DNA of 64,000 nt from Eubacteriales bacterium (GCA_030536995.1 JAUNOY010000002.1:62001-126000), one strand, 5' to 3'. Counted from the first letter of the stretch, positions 1 through 9,885 are shown. Notes: generated by a model not told the origin, from the letters alone. Program-made: numbers and translations.

Positions 1-7
1 TGGCAGA

Positions 8-22
8 ACGAATCTGATTCGT
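8..22. repeat. Perfect 7-bp palindrome near window start
   Basis: ACGAATC and GATTCGT are separated by a single T. It lies about 30 bases before the putative -35 of the hydratase promoter, so it could be an operator. It could equally sit inside the 3' end of an upstream gene: two frames are open from base 1, one closing with TAA at 41-43 and the other at 85-87, and I cannot decide whether either is real. Confidence 0.3.
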
Positions 23-49
23 GTCTGTATTGTGGGAGAATAAAGCCTC

Positions 50-78
50 TTGCTTCGAGTGGAAAAATAAAGTATAAT
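50..78 (+). promoter_or_regulatory. Putative promoter of the hydratase gene
   Basis: TTGCTT at 50-55 and a perfect TATAAT at 73-78 are 17 bases apart. The -35 matches the consensus at only the first three bases. The expected transcript start near 85 leaves a leader of about 65 bases before the ATG at 151. Confidence 0.5.
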
Positions 79-150
79 GTACCATAAAAATTTTGACCAG
101 GTGCTGTGAAAGAAGGAAACAGCGCCGGGGAAAGAACGGAGGATTCTGCA

Positions 151-2409
151 ATGAAGTTATATGATGGCGGAGTTTACCTTGTAAATGGACGGGAAATCAT
201 CCCCGAAGCACAGGCAAACTTTCCGATTGCGAAAGAAGAAGCAGCGAAAAACACGATTGCCTATTCCATTCTGGAGGCTCATAATACATCCGGAAATATG
301 GAAAAGCTTCAGATTAAATTTGACAAACTTACATCCCACGATATCACATTCGTAGGAATCATCCAGACTGCCCGGGCTTCAGGACTTGAGAAGTTCCCGG
401 TACCATATGTGTTGACAAACTGTCACAATTCTCTTTGTGCGGTTGGAGGAACAATCAACGAAGATGACCACATGTTTGGTCTGACCTGTGCGAAGAAATA
501 CGGCGGTGTTTATGTTCCTCCTCATCAGGCGGTTATTCACCAGTTTGCCCGTGAAATGCTGGCGGCAGGGGGCAAAATGATTCTCGGCTCTGACAGTCAT
601 ACCCGCTATGGAGCACTTGGAACTATGGCTATGGGAGAGGGCGGACCGGAGCTTGTAAAGCAGCTTCTTTCCCAGACTTATGATATTAACATGCCAGGGG
701 TAGTTGCCATTTATTTGAAAGGAACTCCGCGTCCGGGCGTAGGACCGCAGGACGTTGCCCTTGCTATCATTGGAGAAGTTTTTGCCAACGGTTATGTGAA
801 GAATAAGGTTATGGAATTTGTGGGTCCGGGCGTTGCCGGTTTAAGCGCAGATTTCCGTATCGGAATCGACGTTATGACAACGGAGACAACCTGTCTTTCC
901 TCTATCTGGCAGACAGACGAGAAGATTCAGGAGTTCTATGAAATTCACGGCAGAAGTGAAGATTACAGAGAACTGAAACCGGGCGAGACTGCATATTATG
1001 ACGGTTGTGTGGAAATTGATTTAAGCGAGATTAAACCAATGATCGCTATGCCTTTCCACCCAAGCAATACCTATACAATTGATGAACTGAAGGCAAATCT
1101 TGACGATATTCTTGCAGATGTTGAGAAAAAGGCTCAGATCAGCCTTGACGGAAAGATTCCGTATACATTAAGAGATAAGGTGGTTGACGGAAAGCTTTAC
1201 GTTGACCAGGGAATCATTGCAGGCTGTGCAGGCGGCGGTTTTGAGAACATCTGCGCGGCAGCGGATATTCTGCGCGGCAGCAGCATTGGAGCAGACGCCT
1301 TTACTTTAAGCGTATATCCGGCAAGTACCCCGATTTATATGGAGCTTGCGAAAAACGGAGTCCTTGCTGACCTTCTGGCAACAGGAGCAGTTGTAAAGAC
1401 TGCATTCTGCGGACCGTGCTTCGGCGCCGGTGATACTCCTGCAAACAATGCGTTCAGTATCCGTCATACTACAAGAAACTTCCCGAACCGTGAAGGCTCC
1501 AAGATTCAGAACGGTCAGATTTCTTCCGTTGCTCTTATGGACGCCCGTTCCATTGCTGCAACTGCGGCAAATAAAGGCTTCCTGACTTCTGCGGAAGAAT
1601 ATACGGGAGATTACACAAATCAGAAGTATTTCTTTGACAAAACGATTTATGATAACCGAGTATTCGACAGCAAAGGCGTGGCAGATCCGGATACAGAGAT
1701 TCAGTTCGGACCGAATATTAAGGACTGGCCTGCTATGTCTGCTCTTCCTGAGAATATGGTGCTGCGCGTGGTATCTGAGATTCACGACCCTGTTACTACA
1801 ACAGATGAGCTGATTCCGTCCGGCGAGACGTCTTCTTACCGTTCCAATCCTCTTGGACTTGCAGAGTTTACACTTTCCAGAAAAGACCCTTCATATGTGG
1901 GACGCGCCAAAGAGATTCAGAAAGCGCAGACAGCAATCCAGAACGGAATCTGTCCTCTTGAGGCAGTTCCGGAGCTGAAACCTGTTATGGAAGTAATCCA
2001 TAAGGAATTCCCGGAAGCAGGAGAAGGCAATCTGGGTGTGGGAAGCACAATCTTTGCAGTGAAACCGGGAGACGGTTCTGCCCGTGAGCAGGCAGCTTCC
2101 TGTCAGAAAGTTCTCGGCGGATGGGCAAATATTGCCAATGAATATGCGACGAAGCGTTACCGTTCCAATCTGATTAACTGGGGTATGCTTCCGTTCCTGA
2201 TTAAAGAAGGAGAGCTTCCGTTTACAAACGGAGATTATCTGTTTTTCCCTGGAATTCGTAAAGCCGTTGCAGAGAAAGCTGCGGTAATTAAAGGATATGT
2301 AGTGAAAGAGGATGGTTTAAAGGAATTTGACCTGACTCTGGGCGAACTTACCGACGATGAACGCGAGATTATCCTGAAAGGATGTCTGATTAATTACAAT
2401 CGTAAATAA
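151..2409 (+). CDS. Aconitase-family hydratase
   Basis: A 752-residue protein of the aconitase/isopropylmalate isomerase superfamily, which uses a [4Fe-4S] cluster to hydrate or dehydrate carboxylic acids in the cytoplasm. The three expected cluster cysteines are present as Cys359 (IAGCAGGG) and Cys420/Cys423 (FCGPCFGAG), nearly the spacing of mitochondrial aconitase, and the conserved [18 protein letters not shown] and [13 protein letters not shown] stretches are intact. The start at 151 is chosen because GGAGG at 138-142 sits 8 bases before it; an upstream in-frame codon at 106 lacks a good site. Many clostridial genomes carry this clade annotated simply as hydratase, and the substrate need not be citrate: the canonical TNS after the first cysteine reads AGG here. 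It stands alone, followed by a terminator. Confidence 0.88.
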   Translation: MKLYDGGVYLVNGREIIPEAQANFPIAKEEAAKNTIAYSILEAHNTSGNMEKLQIKFDKLTSHDITFVGIIQTARASGLEKFPVPYVLTNCHNSLCAVGGTINEDDHMFGLTCAKKYGGVYVPPHQAVIHQFAREMLAAGGKMILGSDSHTRYGALGTMAMGEGGPELVKQLLSQTYDINMPGVVAIYLKGTPRPGVGPQDVALAIIGEVFANGYVKNKVMEFVGPGVAGLSADFRIGIDVMTTETTCLSSIWQTDEKIQEFYEIHGRSEDYRELKPGETAYYDGCVEIDLSEIKPMIAMPFHPSNTYTIDELKANLDDILADVEKKAQISLDGKIPYTLRDKVVDGKLYVDQGIIAGCAGGGFENICAAADILRGSSIGADAFTLSVYPASTPIYMELAKNGVLADLLATGAVVKTAFCGPCFGAGDTPANNAFSIRHTTRNFPNREGSKIQNGQISSVALMDARSIAATAANKGFLTSAEEYTGDYTNQKYFFDKTIYDNRVFDSKGVADPDTEIQFGPNIKDWPAMSALPENMVLRVVSEIHDPVTTTDELIPSGETSSYRSNPLGLAEFTLSRKDPSYVGRAKEIQKAQTAIQNGICPLEAVPELKPVMEVIHKEFPEAGEGNLGVGSTIFAVKPGDGSAREQAASCQKVLGGWANIANEYATKRYRSNLINWGMLPFLIKEGELPFTNGDYLFFPGIRKAVAEKAAVIKGYVVKEDGLKEFDLTLGELTDDEREIILKGCLINYNRK

Positions 2410-2430
2410 GAAAAAATGAAATGAGTCCGG

Positions 2431-2461
2431 CGGCTGTACAGGTAACTGTGCAGCCGTTTTT
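2431..2461 (+). terminator. Rho-independent terminator after the hydratase
   Basis: An 11-bp stem (CGGCTGTACAG / CTGTGCAGCCG, one wobble) closes a GTAA loop and is followed by five Ts. It ends the single-gene hydratase transcript. Confidence 0.85.
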
Positions 2462-2590
2462 GTATGAAATTCAGAAAGTTCACTGTTGATTAAATTATCT
2501 GAAAATATTAGAAAATATAAATAAATAATAGTTTTAAAACAAATATAAAGAATATAAAAAGAAACACTTTGAAAAATATCATAAAATGTA

Positions 2591-2619
2591 TTGACAAAAT
2601 TTGCTTTGGGTGGTATTAT
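2591..2619 (+). promoter_or_regulatory. Strong promoter facing a gene-less region
   Basis: TTGACA at 2591-2596 and TATTAT at 2614-2619 are exactly 17 bases apart, with a TGG extended -10. It would start transcription near 2626 into a stretch with no intact gene for about 1 kb. See the region entry that follows. Confidence 0.65.
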
Positions 2620-2625
2620 AACAAC

Positions 2626-3540
2626 ATCAAAACAAACAAGCAATACCAAATAAGAAACTCATTCAATTCATAGTATAGATGTTACAATGAAAGGAATGAA
2701 ATATTACGAAAGGCCAGGGTGAGTCCGGTGGGAAAGTAAATTTAAACAATCAATATAAGAGTGATGGAAATCGTGTTTCCTGCAAGAAAGACCTGATACA
2801 TAAATAAATAGTAAAAAAAGATTTCCGGAAATACTAAATTTCAAACGGAAATAAACGTATCAAAGGTAAATATAGAAACGATTGCTTATATTGAATAACC
2901 GTCACAATCCTGATACAAAGATTTTGAAATTTGTGTAAAGAAACATTTTTTAAAAGAGTATAACCCTTATCTCAATAGTTCGTTTGGAAGCGGGTTCCCT
3001 AGAACACAGGTTGAAGGTAAGAACGATATTTTGAAATCCATATTAGAAATGATAGAATATGAATTGAAGCTTTGCGTCAGAAGAATATCTGTGAAGAAAG
3101 ATATTGAAAAATAAAATATTAAGGTACTTTTTCGAAAGACTTTGCAATTATTGACAAATATAAAAAAGGGCATTTATGTCAATAAAGTTCTATTTTTAAT
3201 ATTTAGTATAAATGTGAGGAACTATTATTTGAGAAATAAACAGCAAGGGACTTAAGAAGTTAAGTTCAGAGTTGCTTATAAAAAGAATAAACAGACGAAA
3301 AAGTGTATCCGGTATTTTACTTAAAAATAAATTATAATCCGTGAAATTATAATTTAAAAATCTATAAAACTTTCTAAGTAAATCGAATGATAAAAAATCA
3401 TATCGTTTATGAGCAGGGAATAAAGAAAGATATGTTCAGACATATAGTATTAAAATAGAAAAACTGAATAAAGATAAAGAACGAAAAACAGTTTAAAGAA
3501 AACGAAGAGGAAAAATAAATTGAATAACGAAGAATTTTAA
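2626..3540 (+). pseudogene. AT-rich region without intact gene; probable decayed coding sequence
   Basis: More than 900 bases with no ORF of 70 codons on the plus strand, strongly AT-rich and purine-rich on that strand. Several short open stretches look protein-like, for instance frame segments at about 2703-2804, 2914-3114 (66 codons without a stop, no convincing start) and 3420-3495, in different frames. That pattern fits a gene broken by frameshifts and stops, but I recognise no family in the pieces. A long structured non-coding RNA is the alternative, since a strong promoter precedes it and a hairpin follows. No complete ribosome-site-plus-ORF unit is visible on either strand. Confidence 0.35.
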
Positions 3541-3583
3541 GGCGGCCATCATTTTTGAAAATAAGTAAAAAGTGATGGTCGTC
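3541..3583 (+). terminator. Hairpin at the end of the AT-rich region
   Basis: GGCGGCCATCA pairs with TGATGGTCGTC (11 bp, two wobbles). The inner TTTTT and AAAAA runs can extend the stem. There is no proper T run after it, so termination on the plus strand is uncertain. Confidence 0.45.
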
Positions 3584-3627
3584 TTATGTTTATTCCCGAT
3601 GCAGGAAAGCTACAGGCAGAAATTTTC

Positions 3628-3656
3628 TTGCGGAATAAAAGAAATTGGGATATACT
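3628..3656 (+). promoter_or_regulatory. Promoter of the pseudouridine synthase gene
   Basis: TTGCGG at 3628-3633 and TATACT at 3651-3656 have 17-base spacing. This promoter lies inside the longest possible ORF and supports the downstream start at 3685. Confidence 0.6.
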
Positions 3657-3684
3657 CTCCTTAATTAAAAAGGAGAGATTTTTT

Positions 3685-4371
3685 ATGTATATAAGAATAG
3701 AAGACCATATTTTATATGAAGATAAAGATATGATCGTGTGTCATAAGCCTGCCGGGACTGCTGTGCAGAGCGCCCGTATAGGTTCAATGGATATGGAAAG
3801 TGCGTTGAAAAATTATCTTGCACAGAAAGAGCCGAATAAAATGCCGTATCTTGGTATCGTGCATCGCCTTGATCAGCCGGTAGAGGGAATTCTTGTTTTT
3901 GCCAAGAACCAGAAAGCGGCGGGAGAATTAAGTCGTCAGATGGCTTCGGGCGAGATGGTAAAGACCTATCTGGCTGTGACAGAGAAAAGACCGCAGAATA
4001 AGGAGGGAAGGCTGGAAGACTGGCTGAAAAAAGACGGAAAAACAAATATGTCATCTGTTGTAAAGGAGAAGAGTCAGGGAGCGAAAAAAGCAGTCCTTTA
4101 CTATGAACTTCTGGATACGGTAAAGACAGAGGAGGGGGAACAATATCTTATGAGAATCCGTCTGGAAACAGGGCGTCATCACCAGATACGGGTTCAGATG
4201 TCTCACGGAGGAATGCCGCTTCTCGGAGATAAAAAATATAATGCTGAAGAGAAGTCTCGAACTGCGCTGGCTCTCTGTTCTGCAGAGCTGACTTTAAAGC
4301 ATCCGTCAACAAAGAAAAAAATGGAATTTAAGACAGTTCCATCGGGAAACGGATTTATGAGATTTTTTTAG
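3685..4371 (+). CDS. RluA-family pseudouridine synthase
   Basis: A 228-residue enzyme of the RluA/RluD family, which converts selected uridines in rRNA or tRNA to pseudouridine. The catalytic-loop region reads GIVHRLDQPVEGILVFAKN, where the family usually has HRLDRxTSG; the catalytic aspartate is kept while the following residues differ. The later RLETGRHHQIRVQMSH motif is typical. There is no N-terminal S4 RNA-binding domain. The start at 3685 has AGGAGA 8 bases upstream; the longer in-frame reading from 3586 would begin inside a hairpin and upstream of the promoter. The exact RNA target cannot be told. Confidence 0.88.
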   Translation: MYIRIEDHILYEDKDMIVCHKPAGTAVQSARIGSMDMESALKNYLAQKEPNKMPYLGIVHRLDQPVEGILVFAKNQKAAGELSRQMASGEMVKTYLAVTEKRPQNKEGRLEDWLKKDGKTNMSSVVKEKSQGAKKAVLYYELLDTVKTEEGEQYLMRIRLETGRHHQIRVQMSHGGMPLLGDKKYNAEEKSRTALALCSAELTLKHPSTKKKMEFKTVPSGNGFMRFF

Positions 4372-4419
4372 GAGAATAAATAAGAAGAAAAAAGCCATAC
4401 TAACTTTAAAAGCAGAAAA

Positions 4420-5463
4420 GTGGTGTATGGATTGCGTATAGAATGGAAGAGAAAATTAATGATGGCAGGGATTGCTGCCGGCGTGTTTGTAGGATACAGA
4501 TATTTACTGCCGGCAGCAGTCCCTTTTCTGGCTGCATGGGTTCTTGCGTCCTGGTTGGAGCCTGTTGCAAGACGGGTAGAACGAAAGACAAAAATAAAAA
4601 AGGAATTGACAGGAGCTCTTCTTCTGTTTTGTCTTTTGGCAGGGACCGGTCTTCTTCTTTATCTTGGAGCCGGTGAACTTTTGAGCCAGATACGGAAAGC
4701 GTTTATGGGGCTGCCGGAATTTGCGGATAAAGGTCTTGTAATCCTGGAACACTTTTGCAGTATGTTGGAAAGAAATACAGGGATTCTTCGTGAGGACAGC
4801 CGTGCATTTGTATTGAGTCAGGTTAGTGAGATTCAGCAGAATATTCTTTCGTTTGTTGGGAAGGATATTGTAGAACTTCTGTTTTCCTGGGCCAGAGGAG
4901 CGCTGTTCTTTATGTCAGGAGTTTTAGTCACTTTTATCAGTACGCTTCTGATCATCGGGGATATGGAGAATCTGAGGAGAAAAATTTGGGATTATTCCTG
5001 GCTTGTAGGGACGAGACGGGTGGTAAAGAGACTTCAGAAAACGACTGTTTTATATCTCAAGGCTCAGGTGATTATTATTTTTCTGGTTGCTGCTGTGTGT
5101 TGCTTCGGATTCTATATTATGAGGAGTCCGTATTATCTGATTTTGGGAATTTTACTGGGACTTTTTGATGCAGTGCCGCTAATCGGGACAGGAACCTTCC
5201 TATATCCCTCGGCTGTGGTTTTTCTGATAAGGGGAAAACCGGGAATTGCAGTGGGCTGTGTACTTCTGGATATTGTGACCAGTATGCTCAGAGAAGCGCT
5301 GGAGCCGAGGCTTCTGGGAAAAAAATTGGGAGTTTCTCCGATTGCGGTACTGGCGAGTGTCTATCTTGGAGTTTTGATATTTGGAACCTGGGGAGTGATT
5401 TTGGGACCGCTGTCCTTTTCTACTGCATATGAAATAGGGAGAGAATGGGATGTCTGGGATTAA
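4420..5463 (+). CDS. AI-2E/YtvI-type integral membrane permease
   Basis: About 347 residues with several hydrophobic segments: an N-terminal pair, a central soluble stretch, then a cluster of membrane helices in the C-terminal half. The region containing LGILLGLFDAVPLIGTG and ALEPRLLGKKLGVSP is typical of the AI-2E transporter family, which includes the sporulation protein YtvI and proven Na+/H+ antiporters; autoinducer transport is not established for most members. The start is a GTG-GTG pair without a strong ribosome site, so an ATG about 13 codons later is possible. It lies 48 bases after the pseudouridine synthase and may share its transcript. Confidence 0.78.
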   Translation: MVYGLRIEWKRKLMMAGIAAGVFVGYRYLLPAAVPFLAAWVLASWLEPVARRVERKTKIKKELTGALLLFCLLAGTGLLLYLGAGELLSQIRKAFMGLPEFADKGLVILEHFCSMLERNTGILREDSRAFVLSQVSEIQQNILSFVGKDIVELLFSWARGALFFMSGVLVTFISTLLIIGDMENLRRKIWDYSWLVGTRRVVKRLQKTTVLYLKAQVIIIFLVAAVCCFGFYIMRSPYYLILGILLGLFDAVPLIGTGTFLYPSAVVFLIRGKPGIAVGCVLLDIVTSMLREALEPRLLGKKLGVSPIAVLASVYLGVLIFGTWGVILGPLSFSTAYEIGREWDVWD

Positions 5464-5507
5464 TCTGGCAAATGCGGGGTTAAATTGTGAAAAAAGTATT
5501 AAATCTA

Positions 5508-5535
5508 TAGACGGGGAGATTTATTTGTGTATAAT
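5508..5535 (+). promoter_or_regulatory. Promoter of the sugar-binding lipoprotein gene
   Basis: TAGACG at 5508-5513 and a perfect TATAAT at 5530-5535 with 16-base spacing. The start codon lies 84 bases further on. Confidence 0.5.
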
Positions 5536-5618
5536 GTAGGAAAGATAAAGAACATATAAAATTTATGTAAAGTCCTGACGGGGGCGATTACAGCGCATAT
5601 AAGAATAGGAGATAAGAG

Positions 5619-6728
5619 ATGAGAAAAGCAGCGGTTGGGACGGCAGTTATACTGGCGGCACTGAGTATGCTTACCGGATGCAGCAGGGATGAGGTTCAGG
5701 AATCGATTCAGCCTCTAGTAGCAGACGCCATCGAAGAGGCCGATTCAGAAGCAGAGGCGATTGAAGAAGAAGAGGAAATGAATTTGATACCGGAATTTGA
5801 TCCGGCGGTGGAAGTTCAGCCGGGAGCAAGAATTGCTGTTGTGAGCAAAAGTACGAAAGGTGAATTCTGGAATCGTGTAAAAAAGGGAATGGAAGCGGCC
5901 GTTAAGGATGCGAATGAGGTATATGGCTTTGAGAAAAAACGGGCGATTACCATGACTTTTGAGGGTCCGGAAGATGAGCATAATGTAGATGAGCAGATTA
6001 ATATTCTGGATGCAGTGCTTGCAGAGAACCCGGATGTACTGTGCGTATCTGTTGGCGATATGGATTCCTGTCAGGCTCAGCTTGAAATGGCAAAGGAAAA
6101 CAGAATTCCGGTAGTAGCTTTTGACGCTAATGTGTCTGAGAAGAAGCTTGTCCGTGCATTCCGTGCTACGGATAATGTGGAAGCTGGTAAGATGGCGGCA
6201 TACAGACTTGGCCGCACAATTGGAAAAATGGGAAAAGTAGCTGTTTTTTCCGCACAGGAAAAGACGCAGAGTATTAAAGACAGAACAGAAGGGTTTGTAG
6301 AAAATATATCCAAATATACAGATATTGAGGTAGTAGAAGTCGTTTATGGAGACCAGGTAGAAGATATGGAAGCTGCGATGCAGGAGGTTCTTCACAAATA
6401 TCCGACGTTGGACGGTGTATTCTGCAGTAATGCAGATGTAGCGGAGATGTATCTGAACATGGAGAAGGACATTGATAACCGTGAGATTGCAATGGTAGGC
6501 ATGGATGCGACAAGCAGACAGCAGAAGGCAATTCGTGAAGGGGAAGAAATCGGTGTAGTCTCCCAGCAACCTTTCGCTATGGGATATCAGGCAATCTGGA
6601 CTTCACTTATGACAACAGCACCTAAGAAATCTGTTACATATGAAAGAAATGTTCTGGTTACTCCTGTATGGATCGATGCGGTTTGTCTGGATGACCCGAA
6701 ATATAAAGATTATCTGTATTCTGAATAA
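5619..6728 (+). CDS. Orphan sugar-binding lipoprotein (periplasmic-binding type I)
   Basis: A 369-residue exported lipoprotein: an N-terminal hydrophobic segment ends in the lipobox LTGC, with Cys21 as the lipidation site. After an acidic linker (runs of Glu at roughly 40-55) the ARIAVVSKSTKGEFW segment opens a LacI/ribose-binding-protein fold that binds sugars or related small molecules. AGGAGA precedes the ATG by 6 bases. No permease or ATPase gene is adjacent: a putative membrane protein of another family lies upstream and the atp operon downstream. It may serve a distant ABC importer or act as a sensor partner for a histidine kinase, as some Lachnospiraceae binding proteins do. The ligand is unknown. 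Confidence 0.82.
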   Translation: MRKAAVGTAVILAALSMLTGCSRDEVQESIQPLVADAIEEADSEAEAIEEEEEMNLIPEFDPAVEVQPGARIAVVSKSTKGEFWNRVKKGMEAAVKDANEVYGFEKKRAITMTFEGPEDEHNVDEQINILDAVLAENPDVLCVSVGDMDSCQAQLEMAKENRIPVVAFDANVSEKKLVRAFRATDNVEAGKMAAYRLGRTIGKMGKVAVFSAQEKTQSIKDRTEGFVENISKYTDIEVVEVVYGDQVEDMEAAMQEVLHKYPTLDGVFCSNADVAEMYLNMEKDIDNREIAMVGMDATSRQQKAIREGEEIGVVSQQPFAMGYQAIWTSLMTTAPKKSVTYERNVLVTPVWIDAVCLDDPKYKDYLYSE

Positions 6729-6743
6729 TACGATAGAGGCTGT

Positions 6744-6788
6744 CGCCGGCAGTTTGTGCTTTTGGTACCGACTGTCGGTGATTTTTTT
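6744..6788 (+). terminator. Terminator after the sugar-binding lipoprotein gene
   Basis: CGCCGGCAG pairs with CTGTCGGTG (two wobbles) and is followed by an A and seven Ts. Confidence 0.8.
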
Positions 6789-6896
6789 CTCAGTGGGACC
6801 CATCTTTGAATGAGATAGCTGTCTCAGAATGAGGATAAAAATACAAAAAAAGTAAGGATGCCTAAAAAAAAGCGTGCAGATGATAGGGCAAATAGA

Positions 6897-6925
6897 TTGT
6901 ATTTTGCACTTGAATATGATAAAAT
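6897..6925 (+). promoter_or_regulatory. Promoter of the ATP synthase operon
   Basis: TTGTAT at 6897-6902 and TAAAAT at 6920-6925, 17 bases apart, with a TGA extended -10. It lies about 40 bases before the first gene of the operon. Confidence 0.6.
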
Positions 6926-6967
6926 CTGACTATCTGAAGAGTGAATTGAAAGTAAAGGAGTTGTTTT

Positions 6968-7237
6968 ATGAAAGAATGGACAGACATTATAAAAAATCTT
7001 ACAATGCTTACACAATTTAGTCTTTCATTTATTACACCTCTTTTGCTTTGTCTGGCTTTTTGCTGGTGGATCAGCGGGGTGACAGGAATCGGAGGCTGGA
7101 TTTATATTATCGGCTTCTTTTTCGGTATGGGAGGCTCCGGGATGGTAGCTTATAAATTTTATTTATCTACTATGAAGCATCAGAAAAAAGAAGAAAAAAA
7201 GAAAAAACATAAGATATCCTTTAACAGCCATTCTTAA
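6968..7237 (+). CDS. AtpZ/AtpI-like small membrane protein
   Basis: An 89-residue protein with two membrane segments (roughly residues 18-38 and 43-65) and a very lysine-rich tail. Position and shape match the AtpZ/AtpI family that opens clostridial F-type ATPase operons; members are linked to assembly of the c ring and to Mg2+/Ca2+ supply, though the role is poorly established. AAAGGAG stands 7 bases upstream. It is the promoter-proximal gene of the operon. Confidence 0.75.
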   Translation: MKEWTDIIKNLTMLTQFSLSFITPLLLCLAFCWWISGVTGIGGWIYIIGFFFGMGGSGMVAYKFYLSTMKHQKKEEKKKKHKISFNSHS

Positions 7238-7270
7238 AAGTTGGTGAAGGATTGAGGAAAGGGAAGAATT

Positions 7271-7690
7271 ATGAGCAGTTTTTTCAGTAATGTTCAGCCT
7301 GCAGTAAAAAAAGAAACAAAAAATGTGGCAGTCTATACGGTAACAGGCGTAATTATCATGTGGATTGGATTTTTTGTCCTTCATCTTATACTGCCGGAGA
7401 AAATACCTTTTAATTATACTGTGTTTTTAGCCGGAATAGGTGGTGGTGCAGTAGCGGTGCTGAATTTCTTTCTCATGGGACTTACCGTGCAGAAAGTAGC
7501 GGCAACAACAGATGAGGCTGCGGCAAGAATGAAAATGAAGGCAAGTTATTCCCAGAGGATGCTGATTCAGATGCTTTGGGTAATTGTAGCCATTGTAGCT
7601 CCCTGTTTCCAGTTTGCAGCAGGAATCATTCCTCTGTTATTTCCGGGAGCGGGAATTAAAATAGCAGGAATTATGAAAAGCAGGAAGTAA
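7271..7690 (+). CDS. atpI: ATP synthase subunit I
   Basis: A 139-residue, four-helix membrane protein lying directly before atpB, as subunit I does in most bacteria. AtpI proteins help assemble the c-subunit ring but are not part of the final complex. Sequence conservation in this family is weak, so the call rests on the helix pattern and position. Helices lie at about 22-42, 49-70, 91-108 and 112-130. It is followed after 40 bases by the strong ribosome site of atpB. Confidence 0.72.
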   Translation: MSSFFSNVQPAVKKETKNVAVYTVTGVIIMWIGFFVLHLILPEKIPFNYTVFLAGIGGGAVAVLNFFLMGLTVQKVAATTDEAAARMKMKASYSQRMLIQMLWVIVAIVAPCFQFAAGIIPLLFPGAGIKIAGIMKSRK

Positions 7691-7730
7691 TGGAATTTAA
7701 AATTATATAGAGATGGGAGGTGAAGTACAC

Positions 7731-8492
7731 ATGGAGTTAGACATTACAGGTGCAAAGATATATTTTACTTTGCCCATTGACCTGCCTATATTGGGGCAGC
7801 TTCGCATCAGTGAGACAATGGTAGTCAGTTGGATTGTCATGATTTTAATTACAGGAGTGTGTATCTGGCTGACGCATGACCTGAAGGTGGAGAATATTTC
7901 CAAACGTCAGGCTCTTGCAGAGATGATTGTTGAGAAGGCCAACAACTTCGTAGTGGGAAATATGGGAGAGAAATTCCGCTATATGATTCCATTTGTAGCG
8001 GCGCTTTTTGTGACCAGTGTTGTGTCCAACCTGATCAGTCTTATCGGACTTCGAAGCCCTACAGCAGACCTTTCGACAGAGGCTGCATGGGCAGTTGTGG
8101 TATTTATTATGATCACAGCGCAAAAGATTAAGACTGGTGGTGTGGGAGGTTATCTGAAAGGCTTTACAACCCCTATCGCCATTATGACACCATTTAATGT
8201 TTTATCCGAACTGGCAACACCGGTCAGTATGGCCTGTCGTCATTTCGGAAATATTTTATCAGGTGTGGTAATCAACGGTCTTATTTATGGCGCTCTGGCG
8301 CTGGCAAGCTCCGCACTCTTTGGGCTGTTGCCGGGTGTGCTGGGAGATGTTTTGTCAAAGATACCGTTCCTTGATGTTGGTATCCCTGCAATCCTTTCAG
8401 TCTATTTTGACTGGTTCTCAGGTGTTATGCAGGCATTTATCTTCTGTATGCTGACTGTAATGTATATTGCAAATGCAGCGGAAGAAGGATAA
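7731..8492 (+). CDS. atpB: F0 ATP synthase subunit a
   Basis: A 253-residue membrane subunit that forms the ion half-channels against the c ring. The C-terminal half holds the ELATPVSMACRHFGNILSG region with the essential stator arginine (in CRHFGN). GGGAGGTG at 7715-7722 lies 8 bases before this ATG; the in-frame ATG at 7713 sits inside that ribosome site and is rejected. Five or six membrane helices are visible. Third gene of the operon. Confidence 0.93.
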   Translation: MELDITGAKIYFTLPIDLPILGQLRISETMVVSWIVMILITGVCIWLTHDLKVENISKRQALAEMIVEKANNFVVGNMGEKFRYMIPFVAALFVTSVVSNLISLIGLRSPTADLSTEAAWAVVVFIMITAQKIKTGGVGGYLKGFTTPIAIMTPFNVLSELATPVSMACRHFGNILSGVVINGLIYGALALASSALFGLLPGVLGDVLSKIPFLDVGIPAILSVYFDWFSGVMQAFIFCMLTVMYIANAAEEG

Positions 8493-8514
8493 TAAAATTT
8501 AAATGAATTTTTAA

Positions 8515-8811
<297 letters not shown>

Positions 8812-8848
8812 TAAAGGAAAGAACGGTAATAAGGAGGTTACAACCAGA

Positions 8849-9346
8849 ATGGTACAGGATTTAGTAACAATTGTGCCGTGGAATTTTGTAGCGACGATCG
8901 CGAACCTCTTTCTCCAGGTATATCTGATTAAACGTTTCCTGTTTAAACCGATTAATGAGGTGCTGGAGAAGCGCAGAGCCAAAGCAGATGCGGAAATTCA
9001 GCAGGCTGTACAGGCGAAAGAGGAAGCGCAGGCAATGAAAACCGAGTATGAAAAAAATATGCAGGAAGCAAAAAACAGAGCAAACGATATTATGGCAAAT
9101 GCACAGAAAACTGCTGCAATCCAGAGTGAAGATATGCTTAAAGAAACTTCCATGCAGATCGCTGCCATGAAAGAAAAGGCAGAGAAAGACATTGCTCAGG
9201 AGAAAAAGAAAGCTGTCAATGAAATTAAAAATGAAATTGGCGATATGGCTATGGAGATTGCCGGTAAGGTCATCGAGCGCGAAATTAACGAAACAGATCA
9301 TGCGAAGCTTATTGACGAATTTATAGAGAATGTAGGTGAAGCATAA
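8849..9346 (+). CDS. atpF: F0 ATP synthase subunit b
   Basis: A 165-residue peripheral-stalk subunit: one N-terminal membrane helix (about residues 10-32) and then a long charged, alanine-rich helix (about 38-150) that forms the coiled-coil stator reaching to F1. AAGGAGG lies 11 bases upstream of the ATG. The stop codon overlaps the atpH start by one base (TAATG), which points to translational coupling. Confidence 0.92.
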   Translation: MVQDLVTIVPWNFVATIANLFLQVYLIKRFLFKPINEVLEKRRAKADAEIQQAVQAKEEAQAMKTEYEKNMQEAKNRANDIMANAQKTAAIQSEDMLKETSMQIAAMKEKAEKDIAQEKKKAVNEIKNEIGDMAMEIAGKVIEREINETDHAKLIDEFIENVGEA

Positions 9347-9885
9347 TGACACAGACTGCCAGAGTCTATGGGGGCAGCCTGTATGATCTTGCTGCCGAAG
9401 AACAGCTCACGGAGCAGATACATGAGCAGATGAAGGAGATACGCAGAATCTTTTGCGAAACCCCTCAGTATGTAAGTCTTCTTGGACAGCCTTCCATTCC
9501 GAAGAAGGAAAGGGAGGATATGATTGAGAAGGCATTTGGCTCTCAGGCTGAGCGCTATTTAGTAAACTTTTTAAAATTGCTGTGTGACAGAGGCATTCTC
9601 ATGGAATTTGCAGGATGCTGTGAGGAATTTACACGGCGCTATAATGCAGAACATGGAATTTCTGAGGCTGTAGTCATCAGTGCAGTTACTTTAAATGACA
9701 GACAGATGACAGCTCTGACAGAGAAGCTTGAGAAAATCAGCGGAAAGAAGATTTCTCTTACCCAGAAAAAAGACCCTTCCGTAATCGGTGGTCTGCGTGT
9801 AGAGCTGGAAGGCAAGCAGCTTGACGGAACGGTCCAGGGCCGTATGTCAGGTCTTTCCAGAAAACTGAATGAAATAAGTATTTAA
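9346..9885 (+). CDS. atpH: F1 ATP synthase subunit delta
   Basis: A 179-residue subunit that caps the F1 head and joins it to the b stalk. The N-terminal helical domain ([13 protein letters not shown]) and the C-terminal [25 protein letters not shown] stretch, of which IGG is the family signature, are both present. It overlaps atpF by one base and lies 17 bases before atpA. Confidence 0.9.
   Translation: MTQTARVYGGSLYDLAAEEQLTEQIHEQMKEIRRIFCETPQYVSLLGQPSIPKKEREDMIEKAFGSQAERYLVNFLKLLCDRGILMEFAGCCEEFTRRYNAEHGISEAVVISAVTLNDRQMTALTEKLEKISGKKISLTQKKDPSVIGGLRVELEGKQLDGTVQGRMSGLSRKLNEISI

Noticed and set aside
2700-2820. GGTGAGTCCGG and GCAAGAAAGACCTG resemble pieces of a cobalamin riboswitch.
   Set aside because: The conserved GGGAA, CCCGC-ACTGT and B12-box order is missing, and no cobalamin gene follows.
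3586-3684. N-terminal extension of the pseudouridine synthase from 3586.
   Set aside because: It would start upstream of the promoter at 3628-3656 and beside a hairpin, while 3685 has a good ribosome site.
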